From NCBI GenBank assembly GCA_016708435.1, contig JADJFV010000010.1, forward strand, positions 48,035 through 112,034: a DNA stretch of 64,000 bases, given 5' to 3'. This DNA is from Leptospiraceae bacterium (lineage in GTDB: Bacteria > Spirochaetota > Leptospiria > Leptospirales > Leptospiraceae). The notes beneath the pieces were generated by a model. That model ran no database searches. It saw only the letters and a list, made by a program, of their open reading frames with translations, and had not been told where the DNA came from. The position numbers were made by a program, and so were the translations under genes. Positions 9,114 to 17,825 of this stretch are shown one piece after another (position 1 is the first letter of the stretch; each line of letters opens with the position of its first letter).

Positions 9114-9240
9114 AGTTAGATTATACCTTTATTGTCGGACAAAATAGAATCCTCATTCTTAGTTTTCAAGTCCGCAATCTTCATTCTAGTTTACTAATCC
9201 CTGTTTGAACAAGCGTCTTCGTTTGTTTCCCTAATCAGTA

Positions 9241-9299
9241 GTTGCATGCGTCTGACAACTATACTCAAACTGTGGCTAATACAATTATGCCGGTTTGGA
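9241..9299 (+). repeat. right direct repeat flanking the ietAS-like pair
   Basis: This is the partner of 5359-5416 in the same orientation, sharing the cores TGCATG, CAAACTGTG, CTAATA and GTTTGGA with scattered mismatches and small gaps. It lies between the ietA-like start and the end of the Mrr gene. The spacer 9114-9348 otherwise shows only AT-rich DNA that probably contains the ietAS promoter. Confidence 0.5.
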
Positions 9300-9348
9300 G
9301 CAAGAGGCTCACGCGAAGTGAAGAAGGTGCGGTCTATGGAATGATGTT

Positions 9349-10263
9349 CTACTCCGTAAAATAATCAATGTCCATTTTCTTGACATTATATATATTCTCT
9401 ACTGTCACACCAAGTTCATATTCGATCATAAGTTTTGTCAATAAACTTCCGTCAATTAGAACGACAGAGGCATCTACATTAGATGCATATTCAATAGCAG
9501 TTTTTTGAAAACTAGATGTTGTTATAAAAATTCCCTTCTTCGCCCTTTTACCTTCCAAGGCACCTACAAATTTTTGAATTTCAGGACGATCTATTTTATT
9601 AGCTGTCCACTTTTTTGCTTGAATGTATATTTTATCTAATCCTAACCGATCTTCTCTAATAATTCCGTCAATTCCCTCATCATTAGATTTAGAAGTTATT
9701 TCTCCGCTCGAAATATCGTTACCACCGTATCCCATTTTTAACAGAAGATCGACTACAAGTTCTTCAAAAAAATAGGGAGATAAATTATTAATTTGCTCAA
9801 GCAAAGAGTTAGACAGTTCTGTATTAATTTGATTTATTCCAGATTCAATTAGTTCATCAGGTGTCTTTTCTGAAGGTTCTTCATTTGCAACGACTAAATT
9901 ATTTTCTTCATCTGGTTGATTTTGTGGATTCCTATTTAAATTGAATTTCGGAAATGTTTTTAGCAATGCTATATTTATTTCTTCTGGTGGGTTGGCTAAC
10001 ACACTTATACCTAGTTCAGTTATTTTATATTTTCCTCTCTCAACATTCTTTATTAAATCTGCCATTTTTAAATAAACTACAGCCCATGCGATTCTGTTAT
10101 ATAATAGTAACTGTTTGCCACTAGGTGTTTTGATTTTTTGCTCTTCTTCTGTTACATTAAATTTCCCAACAATATATTGCCTGAAATCAATTGAGTTCTT
10201 AATCTGATCATCAGCAAGAGATTTTAGTACGGGTAACATAATTTTTTGAAAATCTGGAATCAT
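9349..10263 (-). CDS. mrr: Mrr-type restriction endonuclease
   Basis: A type IV restriction enzyme expected to cut modified foreign DNA. I start at 10263 (MIPDFQKIML) because AGGAGG lies 4 nt upstream. This gives 304 aa, the same length as E. coli Mrr, whereas the open frame extends 20 codons further. An N-terminal winged-helix Mrr_N domain (about 1-90) is followed by an acidic linker and the C-terminal catalytic domain with FEELVVDLLLKMGY. The PD-(D/E)xK-like core is GIDG (D at about 199) then QAKKW (215-219). It neighbours the ietAS-like pair, so this is a small defence cluster. Confidence 0.9.
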   Translation of the reverse strand: MIPDFQKIMLPVLKSLADDQIKNSIDFRQYIVGKFNVTEEEQKIKTPSGKQLLLYNRIAWAVVYLKMADLIKNVERGKYKITELGISVLANPPEEINIALLKTFPKFNLNRNPQNQPDEENNLVVANEEPSEKTPDELIESGINQINTELSNSLLEQINNLSPYFFEELVVDLLLKMGYGGNDISSGEITSKSNDEGIDGIIREDRLGLDKIYIQAKKWTANKIDRPEIQKFVGALEGKRAKKGIFITTSSFQKTAIEYASNVDASVVLIDGSLLTKLMIEYELGVTVENIYNVKKMDIDYFTE

Positions 10264-10572
10264 AATTCCTCCTAAAGCTTTATTCGCACGTTTTCGCCGA
10301 ACTTCTACTTGTCCTAATTGCACTTATTAAGTCAAGAGTAAAAGAATGCGAATACTGAAATAGCATGATAGGTAATGGTATAAAAGTTAAGATATGCATA
10401 TCAGAAGAAAGCTTCGGTTCTGTTTCTACAATTCAAATTACTCAATCAAACATTAAAACCCTATCAAATTAAAGCTACTTCCCACCCGGTTACACTTGAT
10501 TTTGCGCAAGGGCTACATACGAAAGAGTATTTACCAATCAATCACCTAAACCCAATCTAGCTCTATACTAAA

Positions 10573-10631
10573 AGCCACATAGAAGCCAAATAAGGGCAAT
10601 TTGATGGCTTTTACGTCCCTTCTATGTGGCT
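10573..10631. repeat. AGCCACATAGAAGCC inverted repeat, imperfect copy
   Basis: The arms AGCCACATAGAAG (from 10573) and CTTCTATGTGGCT (to 10631) are exact inverted repeats around a degenerate centre. A better-preserved copy, a perfect 36-nt palindrome, is at 32967-33002. Both are followed by CTTA. Confidence 0.75.
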
Positions 10632-10770
10632 CTTAGGTAAAAACTCTCCCAGACACTTTCCTTCTTCGTGTCCATCCGTTGTAATCTTAGAAAGTTATAT
10701 AAATCCCAGTCTCAAGCATCCTTTTACTTTCCTTCGTATCTAGGATACTATTAAGGATAATATCAACAAT

Positions 10771-10815
10771 ACTATCAAAGATACTAAAAAAGCGATTTTG
10801 AGTATTTTTGATAGT
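10771..10815. repeat. hairpin-forming GATACT/AGTATC repeat
   Basis: ACTATCAAAGATACT (10771-10785) and AGTATTTTTGATAGT (10801-10815) are inverted repeats with one mismatch, separated by 15 nt. They follow further ATACTAT/ATAATAT units from 10743. The rest of 10324-11101 has no convincing gene: it holds this hairpin, the repeat at 10573 and a CGAAG-type repeat at 10992-11025. Confidence 0.55.
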
Positions 10816-10991
10816 CTCTGAGACTATTGCTCATATTATACTTCATGCATCGGCAACTAAAAGAAAGTTTATACACAAGATAGATTGGGTTTCGATAATT
10901 GTCATCCTAAGCGGAAGTATGGTGAATTGCTTTTTTGTTTCTTTGCCAAATAGATTTCTCACGCTCGACTTTACTGAATGCAAAAAGGATT

Positions 10992-11025
10992 AACCACGAA
11001 GGGCGCGAAGAGCACGAAGGAAAGA
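10992..11025. repeat. CGAAG-family repeat, single arm
   Basis: Three successive units read AACCACGAAG, GGCGCGAAG and AGCACGAAGG, matching the left arms of the inverted repeats at 164 and 52554. The corresponding right arm is not seen here, so this is a half copy. Confidence 0.6.
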
Positions 11026-11101
11026 TAAACCATAAGTAACCGCCAAACCCAAAACATCGGTGTTCATCGGTGGTAATCTTTAAAAATTCTTCCTAACCCA
11101 C

Positions 11102-11848
11102 TTAGTATCCCTTCACGGTAATACCAATCTGTTTTGCGTTTTCAATTGTTGCGGGACTGAGATCATAGATTTCTACTTTTTCGCAATAATGCCAATACCA
11201 CATATCTCTTCTTAATTTAGAAATGAGGTCGCCATTGTAAAATACGACTCCTTCTGCAAAGGGAACTTCTACGTTAGTTGCCATATCAGAGATTGGAATT
11301 TTATGAAAGCGGCAATAGAATAAACTCTTTAGAAAAAGTCTAAACCATTCGCTAAACTCCCAGTAGCCTTTGGGGTGCTTCTCGAAAGATTTATAACGCA
11401 AGGACTCTTTTGCTTTTGAAAATGGATACCAGAGATGTTGTGGTAGCTTATACGGATTAGCCTGTAACTTAGGACCTAAGACTTCTCCGTATTGAATGCC
11501 GTCTAATTTTACATAGTCCTTTCCTATCGCATTGAAAACACTTTCAATGTAGTAAGTATTTCCTTTCATGATTTGCAAAGGATCAATCACATTCATTCTA
11601 TTTTGTAATTCGAGTAAGCGACCTGCTTCTGTTCTAATTGCTAAATTAGAGCCGTCTACTTTTTCTACTGCAAATGTATTCGGATCGTTTAATACCCATT
11701 CGAATCCTGGATTTATTTCCGGCTCTACCAAATACAAAGCGGGCTCTCTCATTTTAAGAGACGACCCGTATTTTTTGAAGTCGCTCGGATTTACTTTATA
11801 AATCTTACGCACAAACGGACATTCAACTTTCGGAAAATCACTTAACAT
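11102..11848 (-). CDS. RNA ligase-like nucleotidyltransferase
   Basis: The 248 aa show the covalent nucleotidyltransferase motifs of the RNA ligase (Rnl2-like) superfamily. Motif I is EKVDGSN with candidate lysine K63, a motif III-like GEVLG is at 121-125, motif IV is EGVVFY around 199-204, and a motif V-like SKLRRDM has K211. This order and spacing support ATP-dependent adenylation of an RNA 5' end or a related end-joining reaction. No OB-fold or accessory domain is visible, so it is a minimal catalytic core. It lies 9 nt downstream of the Spo0M-like gene and probably shares its transcript. The substrate is unknown; RNA repair is an inference. Confidence 0.7.
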   Translation of the reverse strand: MLSDFPKVECPFVRKIYKVNPSDFKKYGSSLKMREPALYLVEPEINPGFEWVLNDPNTFAVEKVDGSNLAIRTEAGRLLELQNRMNVIDPLQIMKGNTYYIESVFNAIGKDYVKLDGIQYGEVLGPKLQANPYKLPQHLWYPFSKAKESLRYKSFEKHPKGYWEFSEWFRLFLKSLFYCRFHKIPISDMATNVEVPFAEGVVFYNGDLISKLRRDMWYWHYCEKVEIYDLSPATIENAKQIGITVKGY

Positions 11849-11857
11849 TGTTTGCCT

Positions 11858-12259
11858 TCAGACTATTTTAATTTCGCAAACGCCAAATACGTCTTGTCCG
11901 TTGATGTCTAATTGGACTTGCACATAATGCTTGATTGCCGCTGAGCTGATTAGGTTGTCTTTAGGAATCACGAGTTGAAACGGAAGAGAGATTACTTCTT
12001 TTGGCTCTAGGATATAATCGTTAAAGGTAATCTTTCCTACTTTCTCAGTGGACTCTTTTGTAGTTTGTTTTTCTTTGATATCTTCTACCATGAGCATCAA
12101 CAAAATGACTGAGTCAATGGTTACTGGGTATTCGCCTCCCGTAAACGTAGCAACCCCTTTTACACTTTCTTGAACCGTTGCCTGCTCTTTTAGAAGTTTT
12201 ACTTCTACTTTAGGAGAGCCTTTTCCCACCATGCCTTTTAATGAATCTAATATTCCCAT
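11858..12259 (-). CDS. Spo0M-like (arrestin-fold) protein
   Basis: The 133 aa resemble the sporulation-control protein Spo0M family: an N-terminal amphipathic helix (GILDSLKGMVGKG), then a beta-sandwich rich in paired strands, including VEVKLLKEQATVQESVKG and the FQLVIPKD segment typical of the family. Bacillus Spo0M is longer (about 260 aa), so this is a short member. No signal peptide is present. Spo0M-type proteins occur in many non-sporulating bacteria with unclear function. Pairing with an RNA ligase-like gene is unusual. Confidence 0.7.
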   Translation of the reverse strand: MGILDSLKGMVGKGSPKVEVKLLKEQATVQESVKGVATFTGGEYPVTIDSVILLMLMVEDIKEKQTTKESTEKVGKITFNDYILEPKEVISLPFQLVIPKDNLISSAAIKHYVQVQLDINGQDVFGVCEIKIV

Positions 12260-12439
12260 TTGTATTCCTCTTTTTACTAGCTTACTCTTCTTTTCTCTAA
12301 TTCCAAAGTCAATCTTTTTTCCAAATAGCGAATATCATCGGAAACAAAGAGTCAGCAAAGCATAATATGATTGACTGCTTTATCTTTGTTTTCCAAACTA
12401 TCTACATATCTATAGAAATTTCAAACAAAGAGGAATATT

Positions 12440-14185
12440 ATGATTAGTGGAAATTATTTTACAAACAACCCGGACTTGCAACTTCAATTTGAATCAATCA
12501 TCGATTGGGAAGAAATTGTAACTGCCTATGAAGACGGATTCACAGATGCTGAAGAATACAAAAAAACTGGAAACGACAAACTCTCATTAGCCCCTGCTTC
12601 TTTACAAGAAGCAATCGACTACTACAAAGCAACTCTCGATTCAGTAGGAGAGATAATTGGAAATGAATTAGCCCCTAGAGCTGCTGAGATAGATAAGATT
12701 GGTTTAAAATACGATAACGGCAAAGTAACATTTCCCGCTCCGATGCAAGAAGCGATGAAAGCTGTTAGAGAAGCAGGATTACTTCCCTACGCGATTGGAA
12801 GAAAATACGGTGGGCTCGGAATGCCAGCTACTGCACAGGCTCTCGCAATGGAAATGGTATCTCGTGGAGATGGAGCATTCGGGATTGCGGCTGGTTGTTT
12901 TAATCTTGCAGAAACCATTGAAAAATATGGCTCAAAAGAACAAATAGACAAATACGTTCCAATGATGGCAGAAGGAACGTTATGCGGCGCAATGGCATTA
13001 ACCGAGCCTGATTACGGTTCAGATTTACCAAACCTACAAACCAAGGCAGTCAAAGATGCAAATGGACAATGGCGAATAACCGGAACTAAACGTTTTATCA
13101 CTCATGCCTGTGGCTTTGCGGACATACCTTCTGTTATCCTCACACTCGCAAGAACCGGTAGTCCTACAGGAGGAGCGCGCGGACTTTCCTTTTTTATCGT
13201 AAAAACCCAGGATGTATTCATCGCCTCTATCGAAAAGAAAATGGGACTTCATTCTTCTCCTACTTGTGAAGTGGTATATGACAATTCACCTGCGGAACTC
13301 ATTGGTGTAGAAGGCTATGGACTTGTAAGATATTCTATGGGTATGATGAACACTGCTAGACTTTCGATTGCCGCGCAGGCTACAGGCATTGCCTCTGCTG
13401 CTTATTTTGAAGCGAAGAAATACGCCTCTGAAAGAAAACAATTTGGCAAGTTCATCCAAGATATTCCGGGTGTAAAAAAGATGCTCACTCATATGGATAG
13501 AGAAATTGCGGCTATGCGTAGTATACTTCTTGAAGCTTCCCGCTCTGTTGACTTATACCTCTGGAGAGAAGAGCATTTAAAACATAGAGCCGTAGACGAA
13601 AAAGAAATTAAAAAAGACGAGCAAATCAAATTCTGGGAAAAACTAGCCAATCTATTTACTCCCCTCTCCAAGTATTATATTTCCGAAATGGCTAACCGTA
13701 TTGCGGATAACGCTCTTCAAATTCACGGCGGCTCCGGATACACAGAAGATTATGTGGTTTCTAAGATTTACCGCGATGCTAGAATCACAAACATCTACGA
13801 AGGAACAACTCAACTCCAAATCGTAGCTTGTATTGGTGGTGTTGTATCGGGCATGTCCCCTACTGGATTTCTACGGGCTTACTTAGACAAAGAAACTTCT
13901 AAGTTTGCGGCTACAGATCGTTTGCTTCGAGTCAGAAAGCTATTTGAATCAGTTGCCACTGCTTTCTCTGAAATCAAAGACAGTGCGACTAGAGACTCTC
14001 TTGCCTTTGAAGTTGTAGAATCTACAGCAAGATGCATCAATGGAATTTTACTAGAAAGATCAGCCTCTAGACTAAAAGACACACAAAAGACCGACAGACT
14101 CGCGTTAGCCGCTGAATACCATATAGACAGCCTAGCCATCCTCGAATCCAACCTAATAAAATTACAGGAAAGAGGAAAGGCATAA
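12440..14185 (+). CDS. acyl-CoA dehydrogenase
   Basis: An FAD-dependent enzyme that oxidises acyl-CoA to trans-2-enoyl-CoA, passing electrons to ETF. The 581 aa length places it with the longer bacterial acyl-CoA dehydrogenases that carry an extra C-terminal region. The core shows LCGAMALTEPDYGSD (about 181-195) and YASERKQFGKFIQDIPGVK (about 328-346). It also has QIHGGSGYTEDY (about 427-438) and NIYEGTTQLQ, where E454 corresponds to the usual catalytic base. It starts after an ATTATG with upstream AGAGGAA and stands alone. Chain-length preference cannot be read from sequence. Confidence 0.93.
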   Translation: MISGNYFTNNPDLQLQFESIIDWEEIVTAYEDGFTDAEEYKKTGNDKLSLAPASLQEAIDYYKATLDSVGEIIGNELAPRAAEIDKIGLKYDNGKVTFPAPMQEAMKAVREAGLLPYAIGRKYGGLGMPATAQALAMEMVSRGDGAFGIAAGCFNLAETIEKYGSKEQIDKYVPMMAEGTLCGAMALTEPDYGSDLPNLQTKAVKDANGQWRITGTKRFITHACGFADIPSVILTLARTGSPTGGARGLSFFIVKTQDVFIASIEKKMGLHSSPTCEVVYDNSPAELIGVEGYGLVRYSMGMMNTARLSIAAQATGIASAAYFEAKKYASERKQFGKFIQDIPGVKKMLTHMDREIAAMRSILLEASRSVDLYLWREEHLKHRAVDEKEIKKDEQIKFWEKLANLFTPLSKYYISEMANRIADNALQIHGGSGYTEDYVVSKIYRDARITNIYEGTTQLQIVACIGGVVSGMSPTGFLRAYLDKETSKFAATDRLLRVRKLFESVATAFSEIKDSATRDSLAFEVVESTARCINGILLERSASRLKDTQKTDRLALAAEYHIDSLAILESNLIKLQERGKA

Positions 14186-14193
14186 ACCAACAG

Positions 14194-14219
14194 TAGAGAC
14201 GCACGGCCGTGCGTCTCTA
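14194..14219. repeat. perfect palindrome TAGAGACGCACGG family, copy 1
   Basis: A 26-nt perfect palindrome centred on CGGCCG, whose half is TAGAGACGCACGG. It lies 8 nt after the acyl-CoA dehydrogenase stop and could act as its terminator hairpin. An identical 28-nt copy lies at 58154-58181. It is GC-rich compared with its surroundings. Confidence 0.85.
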
Positions 14220-14227
14220 GATTTTAG

Positions 14228-14413
14228 CGTTATTGTCAATATTTAGTATCCACAACTCACCAGAAGATTGAAAAATTTAAACGCAATCAAAATTCTTGGA
14301 TTCTCACAGAATCCGAAACCGGGAAACCATTTACAATTGAATCCATCGAATGCACACTCCATCTAGAAGACGTATACGCAAAAGTAGAATGGAACGAAAT
14401 TAAGAAACTCTAA
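14228..14413 (+). pseudogene. start-less open frame, possible gene remnant
   Basis: Between the palindrome and gspK the plus strand stays open for 61 codons and ends at TAA 14411-14413. The peptide includes FKRNQNSWILTESETGKPF and VYAKVEWNEIKKL and has normal-looking protein composition. There is no ATG, GTG or TTG in frame, and a stop lies just upstream (14225). It may be the 3' end of a small gene whose 5' end was lost, possibly by repeat insertion. The family is not recognised. Confidence 0.3.
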
Positions 14414-14490
14414 CTCTATTCCATTAAATAATCTTACCTAGCTATTTCGAATTGAATTAATTGTGGCAGTTAGGGATAATGAACTAAATT

Positions 14491-15675
14491 ATGAAACTCC
14501 CACGCGCTCATGGCTTTTTTTCTAATAAACGAAGAGGTGGTATGATCCTCTTTCTAGTAGCTGCTATTGGTGGCTCTTCTTTTGTTATTGCCAACCAATA
14601 CGCTGGAGATCGAATGATTGACTTTAAAATTGCAAAGGCAAACGCCGATGGCTTTAAAGCATTCCTTCTGGCAAGAGCAGGACTACAAGGCGGACTCGGA
14701 GCCTTAAAGAAAGTTCCCGAAGAAGTTCTCTATCAGTCAGGAATCGCATTTAACCCTCCTCCCATCCCTATGGCAGGCGGGACTATCTATTATCGCATTT
14801 CTGCCGAAGACGGAAAGTTTAACATCAACGATTTGATTAAAGCCTACGACAATCTACCTAACTTAAAAGTCCAGGAGATGATTACAAAGCTCTTTGAACA
14901 ATTAGCAATTCCTAGAGAAAAAATTTTCCCGATTATAGATTGGATTGATGAAAACTCAGAAGAAATGGGTGGAGGGGCAGAAGTCTATTATTATACCAAT
15001 CTAAAGCCTCCTAGAAAAATTAAAAATGCCCCCATGTATTCGCTTTCTGAATTGACAGCCCTAAAAGGCTGGGATAGAAAGTTAGTTTACGAATCACTCA
15101 AAAATCCAGACAAAGAAAAAAACGTTTCGAAAGATTTCTTGTCAGAAGAAGAAAAATTACTTGTTACAGATGCCGATTATGTATTATCCAATAACATTAC
15201 AGCTTATTTACCATTTAAGGATACCGGGGATGATAGAATTAACATCAATGCCGCTCCTTATCATGTGCTCATGTCTATTTCTGAATTTATGACTAGACAG
15301 GCTGTTATGAGAATTTTGAAATATAAATTAGAAAAAGGCGGATATATAAAAGAAATAAATGATCTAAAAAACTTTGCAGAATTTCAAATAAAAACTACAA
15401 GCATGGGCGGCACACAAAATAGTCAGACTGGAAACACAGGAGCGGCTAATAATAATCAGCCACCGCCCCCTACTAATGCAGGACAGAATGCACAAGCACT
15501 TACTCTATTCGATGAAATAGCCGGTCAGGGAACTGCTGTTTCGACAGGAAGAGTAAAAACCAAGGGCGAGATTTACAAAGTCGTTGGTGTGGGGACTGTA
15601 GGAAATGCGACACGCAGAGTTAGTTGTATATTTGATTTAACAAACGATCAGATTTTATTTTATTCCGAAGATTAA
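14491..15675 (+). CDS. gspK: type II secretion system minor pseudopilin GspK
   Basis: GspK caps the pseudopilus tip of the type II secretion system. The 394 aa have a short basic leader (SNKRRGG) followed by a hydrophobic helix (about 18-36: MILFLVAAIGGSSFVIA), the arrangement of a class III signal peptide. The periplasmic part contains the GspK pattern ISAEDGKFNINDL, IIDWIDENSE, and a second helix-hairpin-helix-like ININAAPYHVLM. A Gln/Asn/Pro-rich insert (about 305-330) is unusual. The gene begins the plus-strand arm gspK-L-M-N, with gspL 3 nt downstream. Confidence 0.88.
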   Translation: MKLPRAHGFFSNKRRGGMILFLVAAIGGSSFVIANQYAGDRMIDFKIAKANADGFKAFLLARAGLQGGLGALKKVPEEVLYQSGIAFNPPPIPMAGGTIYYRISAEDGKFNINDLIKAYDNLPNLKVQEMITKLFEQLAIPREKIFPIIDWIDENSEEMGGGAEVYYYTNLKPPRKIKNAPMYSLSELTALKGWDRKLVYESLKNPDKEKNVSKDFLSEEEKLLVTDADYVLSNNITAYLPFKDTGDDRININAAPYHVLMSISEFMTRQAVMRILKYKLEKGGYIKEINDLKNFAEFQIKTTSMGGTQNSQTGNTGAANNNQPPPPTNAGQNAQALTLFDEIAGQGTAVSTGRVKTKGEIYKVVGVGTVGNATRRVSCIFDLTNDQILFYSED

Positions 15676-15678
15676 AGA

Positions 15679-17064
15679 ATGTATTATACTCAATACCTAG
15701 CAATTGATTATGGAACGACACATATCAAGGGAATCCTGTTTCGTCAGGTTCTCGGAAGTGTTACTATTTTACGACATGAGTCCTTGCAAATTGTATCTCT
15801 CCCTGAAAAGCAAACCGACGAATACGAATACAATATAGTTCGTTTCATTCAGAGCTTTTTTCCAGAAGAATCAAACTTCCTAATCAATATCGCAATGGAT
15901 AATCTATTCATTCGTGATTTAATTGTTCCGTTAAATTCCGAGAAAGCAATTAAAGAAATCCTTCCCTTCGAAGTAGAAAACGTTGTCCCCTTTCCAATTG
16001 AAACAATGGTAGTCCAAGGTTGTATCTGGTGGATTGGAAAAGAAGTCTCGAATGTAGTGGCATTTAGTGTTCACCATGATGAAGTAGAAAAAACATTTAA
16101 GCCTTTCATGAAAAATGATATTCAGTTGAATTGTATTTCGACTGACGCATATTCTCTTAGCTCTGCAATCCGTTATCACCAGACAAGATCGATTACCGAA
16201 AAAGTAGTCGGTCAATTAGATATAGGCGGCAAGCTTTGTATCTTTAATGTAAACAGTGGAGGACTACTCAGTCACTCTCGTTTTTTTAGTGGTGGTGGTT
16301 ATCTAATCACAGAAAAAATTGCTCAACTTCTAAAAGTAGATTTCAACAAAGCCGAAGAGATCAAATTAGCGTTTAATTTTTCTTTCGAAATAGTAGAAGA
16401 AGAATTTAAACTTGAGTTCCTAAGACAAAATCATCTAACACCTGAACAATATGACGGGATAATTCAGATTATCCAGGATTCCTTTGATCAAATTGCGGGT
16501 GAGATTATTAAAAGTATATACGCATTAACTCCGATTAACCGTCCTTCCATTATCTATCTTTCAGGAGGAGGATCTTCTTTTAAGGATGCTACTAAATACT
16601 TATCCTCTCGAATTGGAACTACTGTTACCGGATATACTTTCTTAGAATTGGAAGATCCCTCTTTTACAACAGCATTGGGAACAGGATACCATAACCGTTT
16701 AAAGAAATCAGAGAAGGTTGATTTTTTAACTCCTGAATTTTCCAAGTTGATGAAAAATACAATTCGTCTAGATGCATTTAAACCACATCTTATCATCGCT
16801 GGAATTTCACTTTTTATTTTACTTACTGTATTTTTTGTGCAAATGTTTGTGGATACTCGTAAGTTAAACGCATACGAAGAAGAGCTTCGTGAAAAATACA
16901 AACAGGGCTTTGGTGTAGAAGCTCCTGAAGACGAAGATGTAATGTCACTCGCTCAAAGCAAAGTAAAAGACGAAAACAAAAAATCAGAAATCGTAAGACT
17001 ATTCTTAAACAAAGGAAAATATTCTAGAATTACTTCTAGACTTAAACCAGAATTTTCCGGCTAA
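15679..17064 (+). CDS. gspL: type II secretion GspL/PilM-like protein, main part (frameshifted)
   Basis: GspL is the inner-membrane, actin-like-fold protein that links the GspE ATPase to GspM. The 461 codons contain IDYGTTHIKG (phosphate-1-like loop), GQLDIGGKLCIF and SGGGSSF motifs of the PilM/GspL fold (about 1-345), then a transmembrane helix (about 372-390: LIIAGISLFILLTVFF). The frame ends at ITSRLKPEFSG, but the true C-terminal domain continues in the +1 frame to 17320. One extra base near 17011-17020 (AAAGGAAAA) explains the break. The repaired protein would be about 547 aa, and its end would overlap gspM as expected in this operon. Confidence 0.85.
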   Translation: MYYTQYLAIDYGTTHIKGILFRQVLGSVTILRHESLQIVSLPEKQTDEYEYNIVRFIQSFFPEESNFLINIAMDNLFIRDLIVPLNSEKAIKEILPFEVENVVPFPIETMVVQGCIWWIGKEVSNVVAFSVHHDEVEKTFKPFMKNDIQLNCISTDAYSLSSAIRYHQTRSITEKVVGQLDIGGKLCIFNVNSGGLLSHSRFFSGGGYLITEKIAQLLKVDFNKAEEIKLAFNFSFEIVEEEFKLEFLRQNHLTPEQYDGIIQIIQDSFDQIAGEIIKSIYALTPINRPSIIYLSGGGSSFKDATKYLSSRIGTTVTGYTFLELEDPSFTTALGTGYHNRLKKSEKVDFLTPEFSKLMKNTIRLDAFKPHLIIAGISLFILLTVFFVQMFVDTRKLNAYEEELREKYKQGFGVEAPEDEDVMSLAQSKVKDENKKSEIVRLFLNKGKYSRITSRLKPEFSG

Positions 17065-17320
17065 AGATTTTGATTTTATTTTAGATCAATTTACTCTAGA
17101 CGGAAACATTGTCTCTATCTATGGAAGAGTCAATGAATTCCAGGACATTGGAGCTGTTCAATCCTCCCTCGAAAAATCACAAAAGTTTAAGAATATAAAA
17201 ATAGTGAATAAAAACTTAATCAGTGGTGTTACCAAATTTAAGGTTCGATTTAAAATAGAACTAGAAATTCAAACAAGCCCTGAAAAAAATACTCGCAAAG
17301 AAGAAGACAATGCTGAATAA
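17015..17320 (+). pseudogene. gspL: gspL C-terminal fragment in the +1 frame
   Basis: This stretch reads ENILELLLDLNQNFPAKDF, then FILDQFTLDGNIVSIYGRV, then FKNIKIVNKNLISG, and ends at TAA 17318-17320. It is a ferredoxin-like, PilN/GspL periplasmic domain. It has no start of its own and directly continues the frame of 15679-17064 after one inserted base. Its stop overlaps the gspM ATG (17310), which supports its being the genuine end of gspL. Confidence 0.75.
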
Positions 17321-17825
17321 ACTAGACGACCGCGAAAAGCTATTTGTAATTGGGGGAGTAATCATTTTTATCCTTGTGATTTTTGGATTGTTTATTTCTA
17401 AAATCATGGAAAGAAGAACAACACTCACAGAAAGTCTATCAGAGGCAAGAGGCAATTTTGCGCGATTAGACAAAACAATACAGGATTATAACTACTACAG
17501 ATCATTAAAGTCAGGAGACGAAATCGATCTCACAAGTATCTATGCAAAGCTAGATCAAATTTTAATTCGCTATGGATTAAAAGATCGAGTGCTTACTCAA
17601 AAAGATACTTCTACTCCAATCAAGAAAGAATATATCAAAATTACAATCGACATAAGCCTACGCTCCGTTAAACTCGCTGATGTTTTTAAAATGATTTACG
17701 ATATTGAAGTGATGAAACAAATCAATAGCAAAGTTGATTATATGAATTTTATTAAACCTCTTCCGGGCAAAGAAGAGTATGATGTGAACATTCGATTTTC
17801 CTCGTTTACTAAGGTGAAGAAATAA
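17310..17825 (+). CDS. gspM: type II secretion protein GspM-like
   Basis: A 171 aa bitopic protein with a short cytoplasmic N-terminus (LNKLDDREK), one transmembrane helix (about 12-31), a coiled-coil segment (ERRTTLTESLSEARGNF) and a small alpha/beta periplasmic domain. This is the GspM layout; GspM binds and stabilises GspL in the inner-membrane platform. Sequence conservation of GspM is low, so the call leans on topology and its place between gspL and gspN. Its stop overlaps the next start by one base (TAATG). Confidence 0.75.
   Translation: MLNKLDDREKLFVIGGVIIFILVIFGLFISKIMERRTTLTESLSEARGNFARLDKTIQDYNYYRSLKSGDEIDLTSIYAKLDQILIRYGLKDRVLTQKDTSTPIKKEYIKITIDISLRSVKLADVFKMIYDIEVMKQINSKVDYMNFIKPLPGKEEYDVNIRFSSFTKVKK

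Noticed and set aside
10808..10993. 61-codon plus-strand open frame
   Set aside because: It begins inside the GATACT hairpin repeat, has no ribosome-binding site and resembles no protein family.
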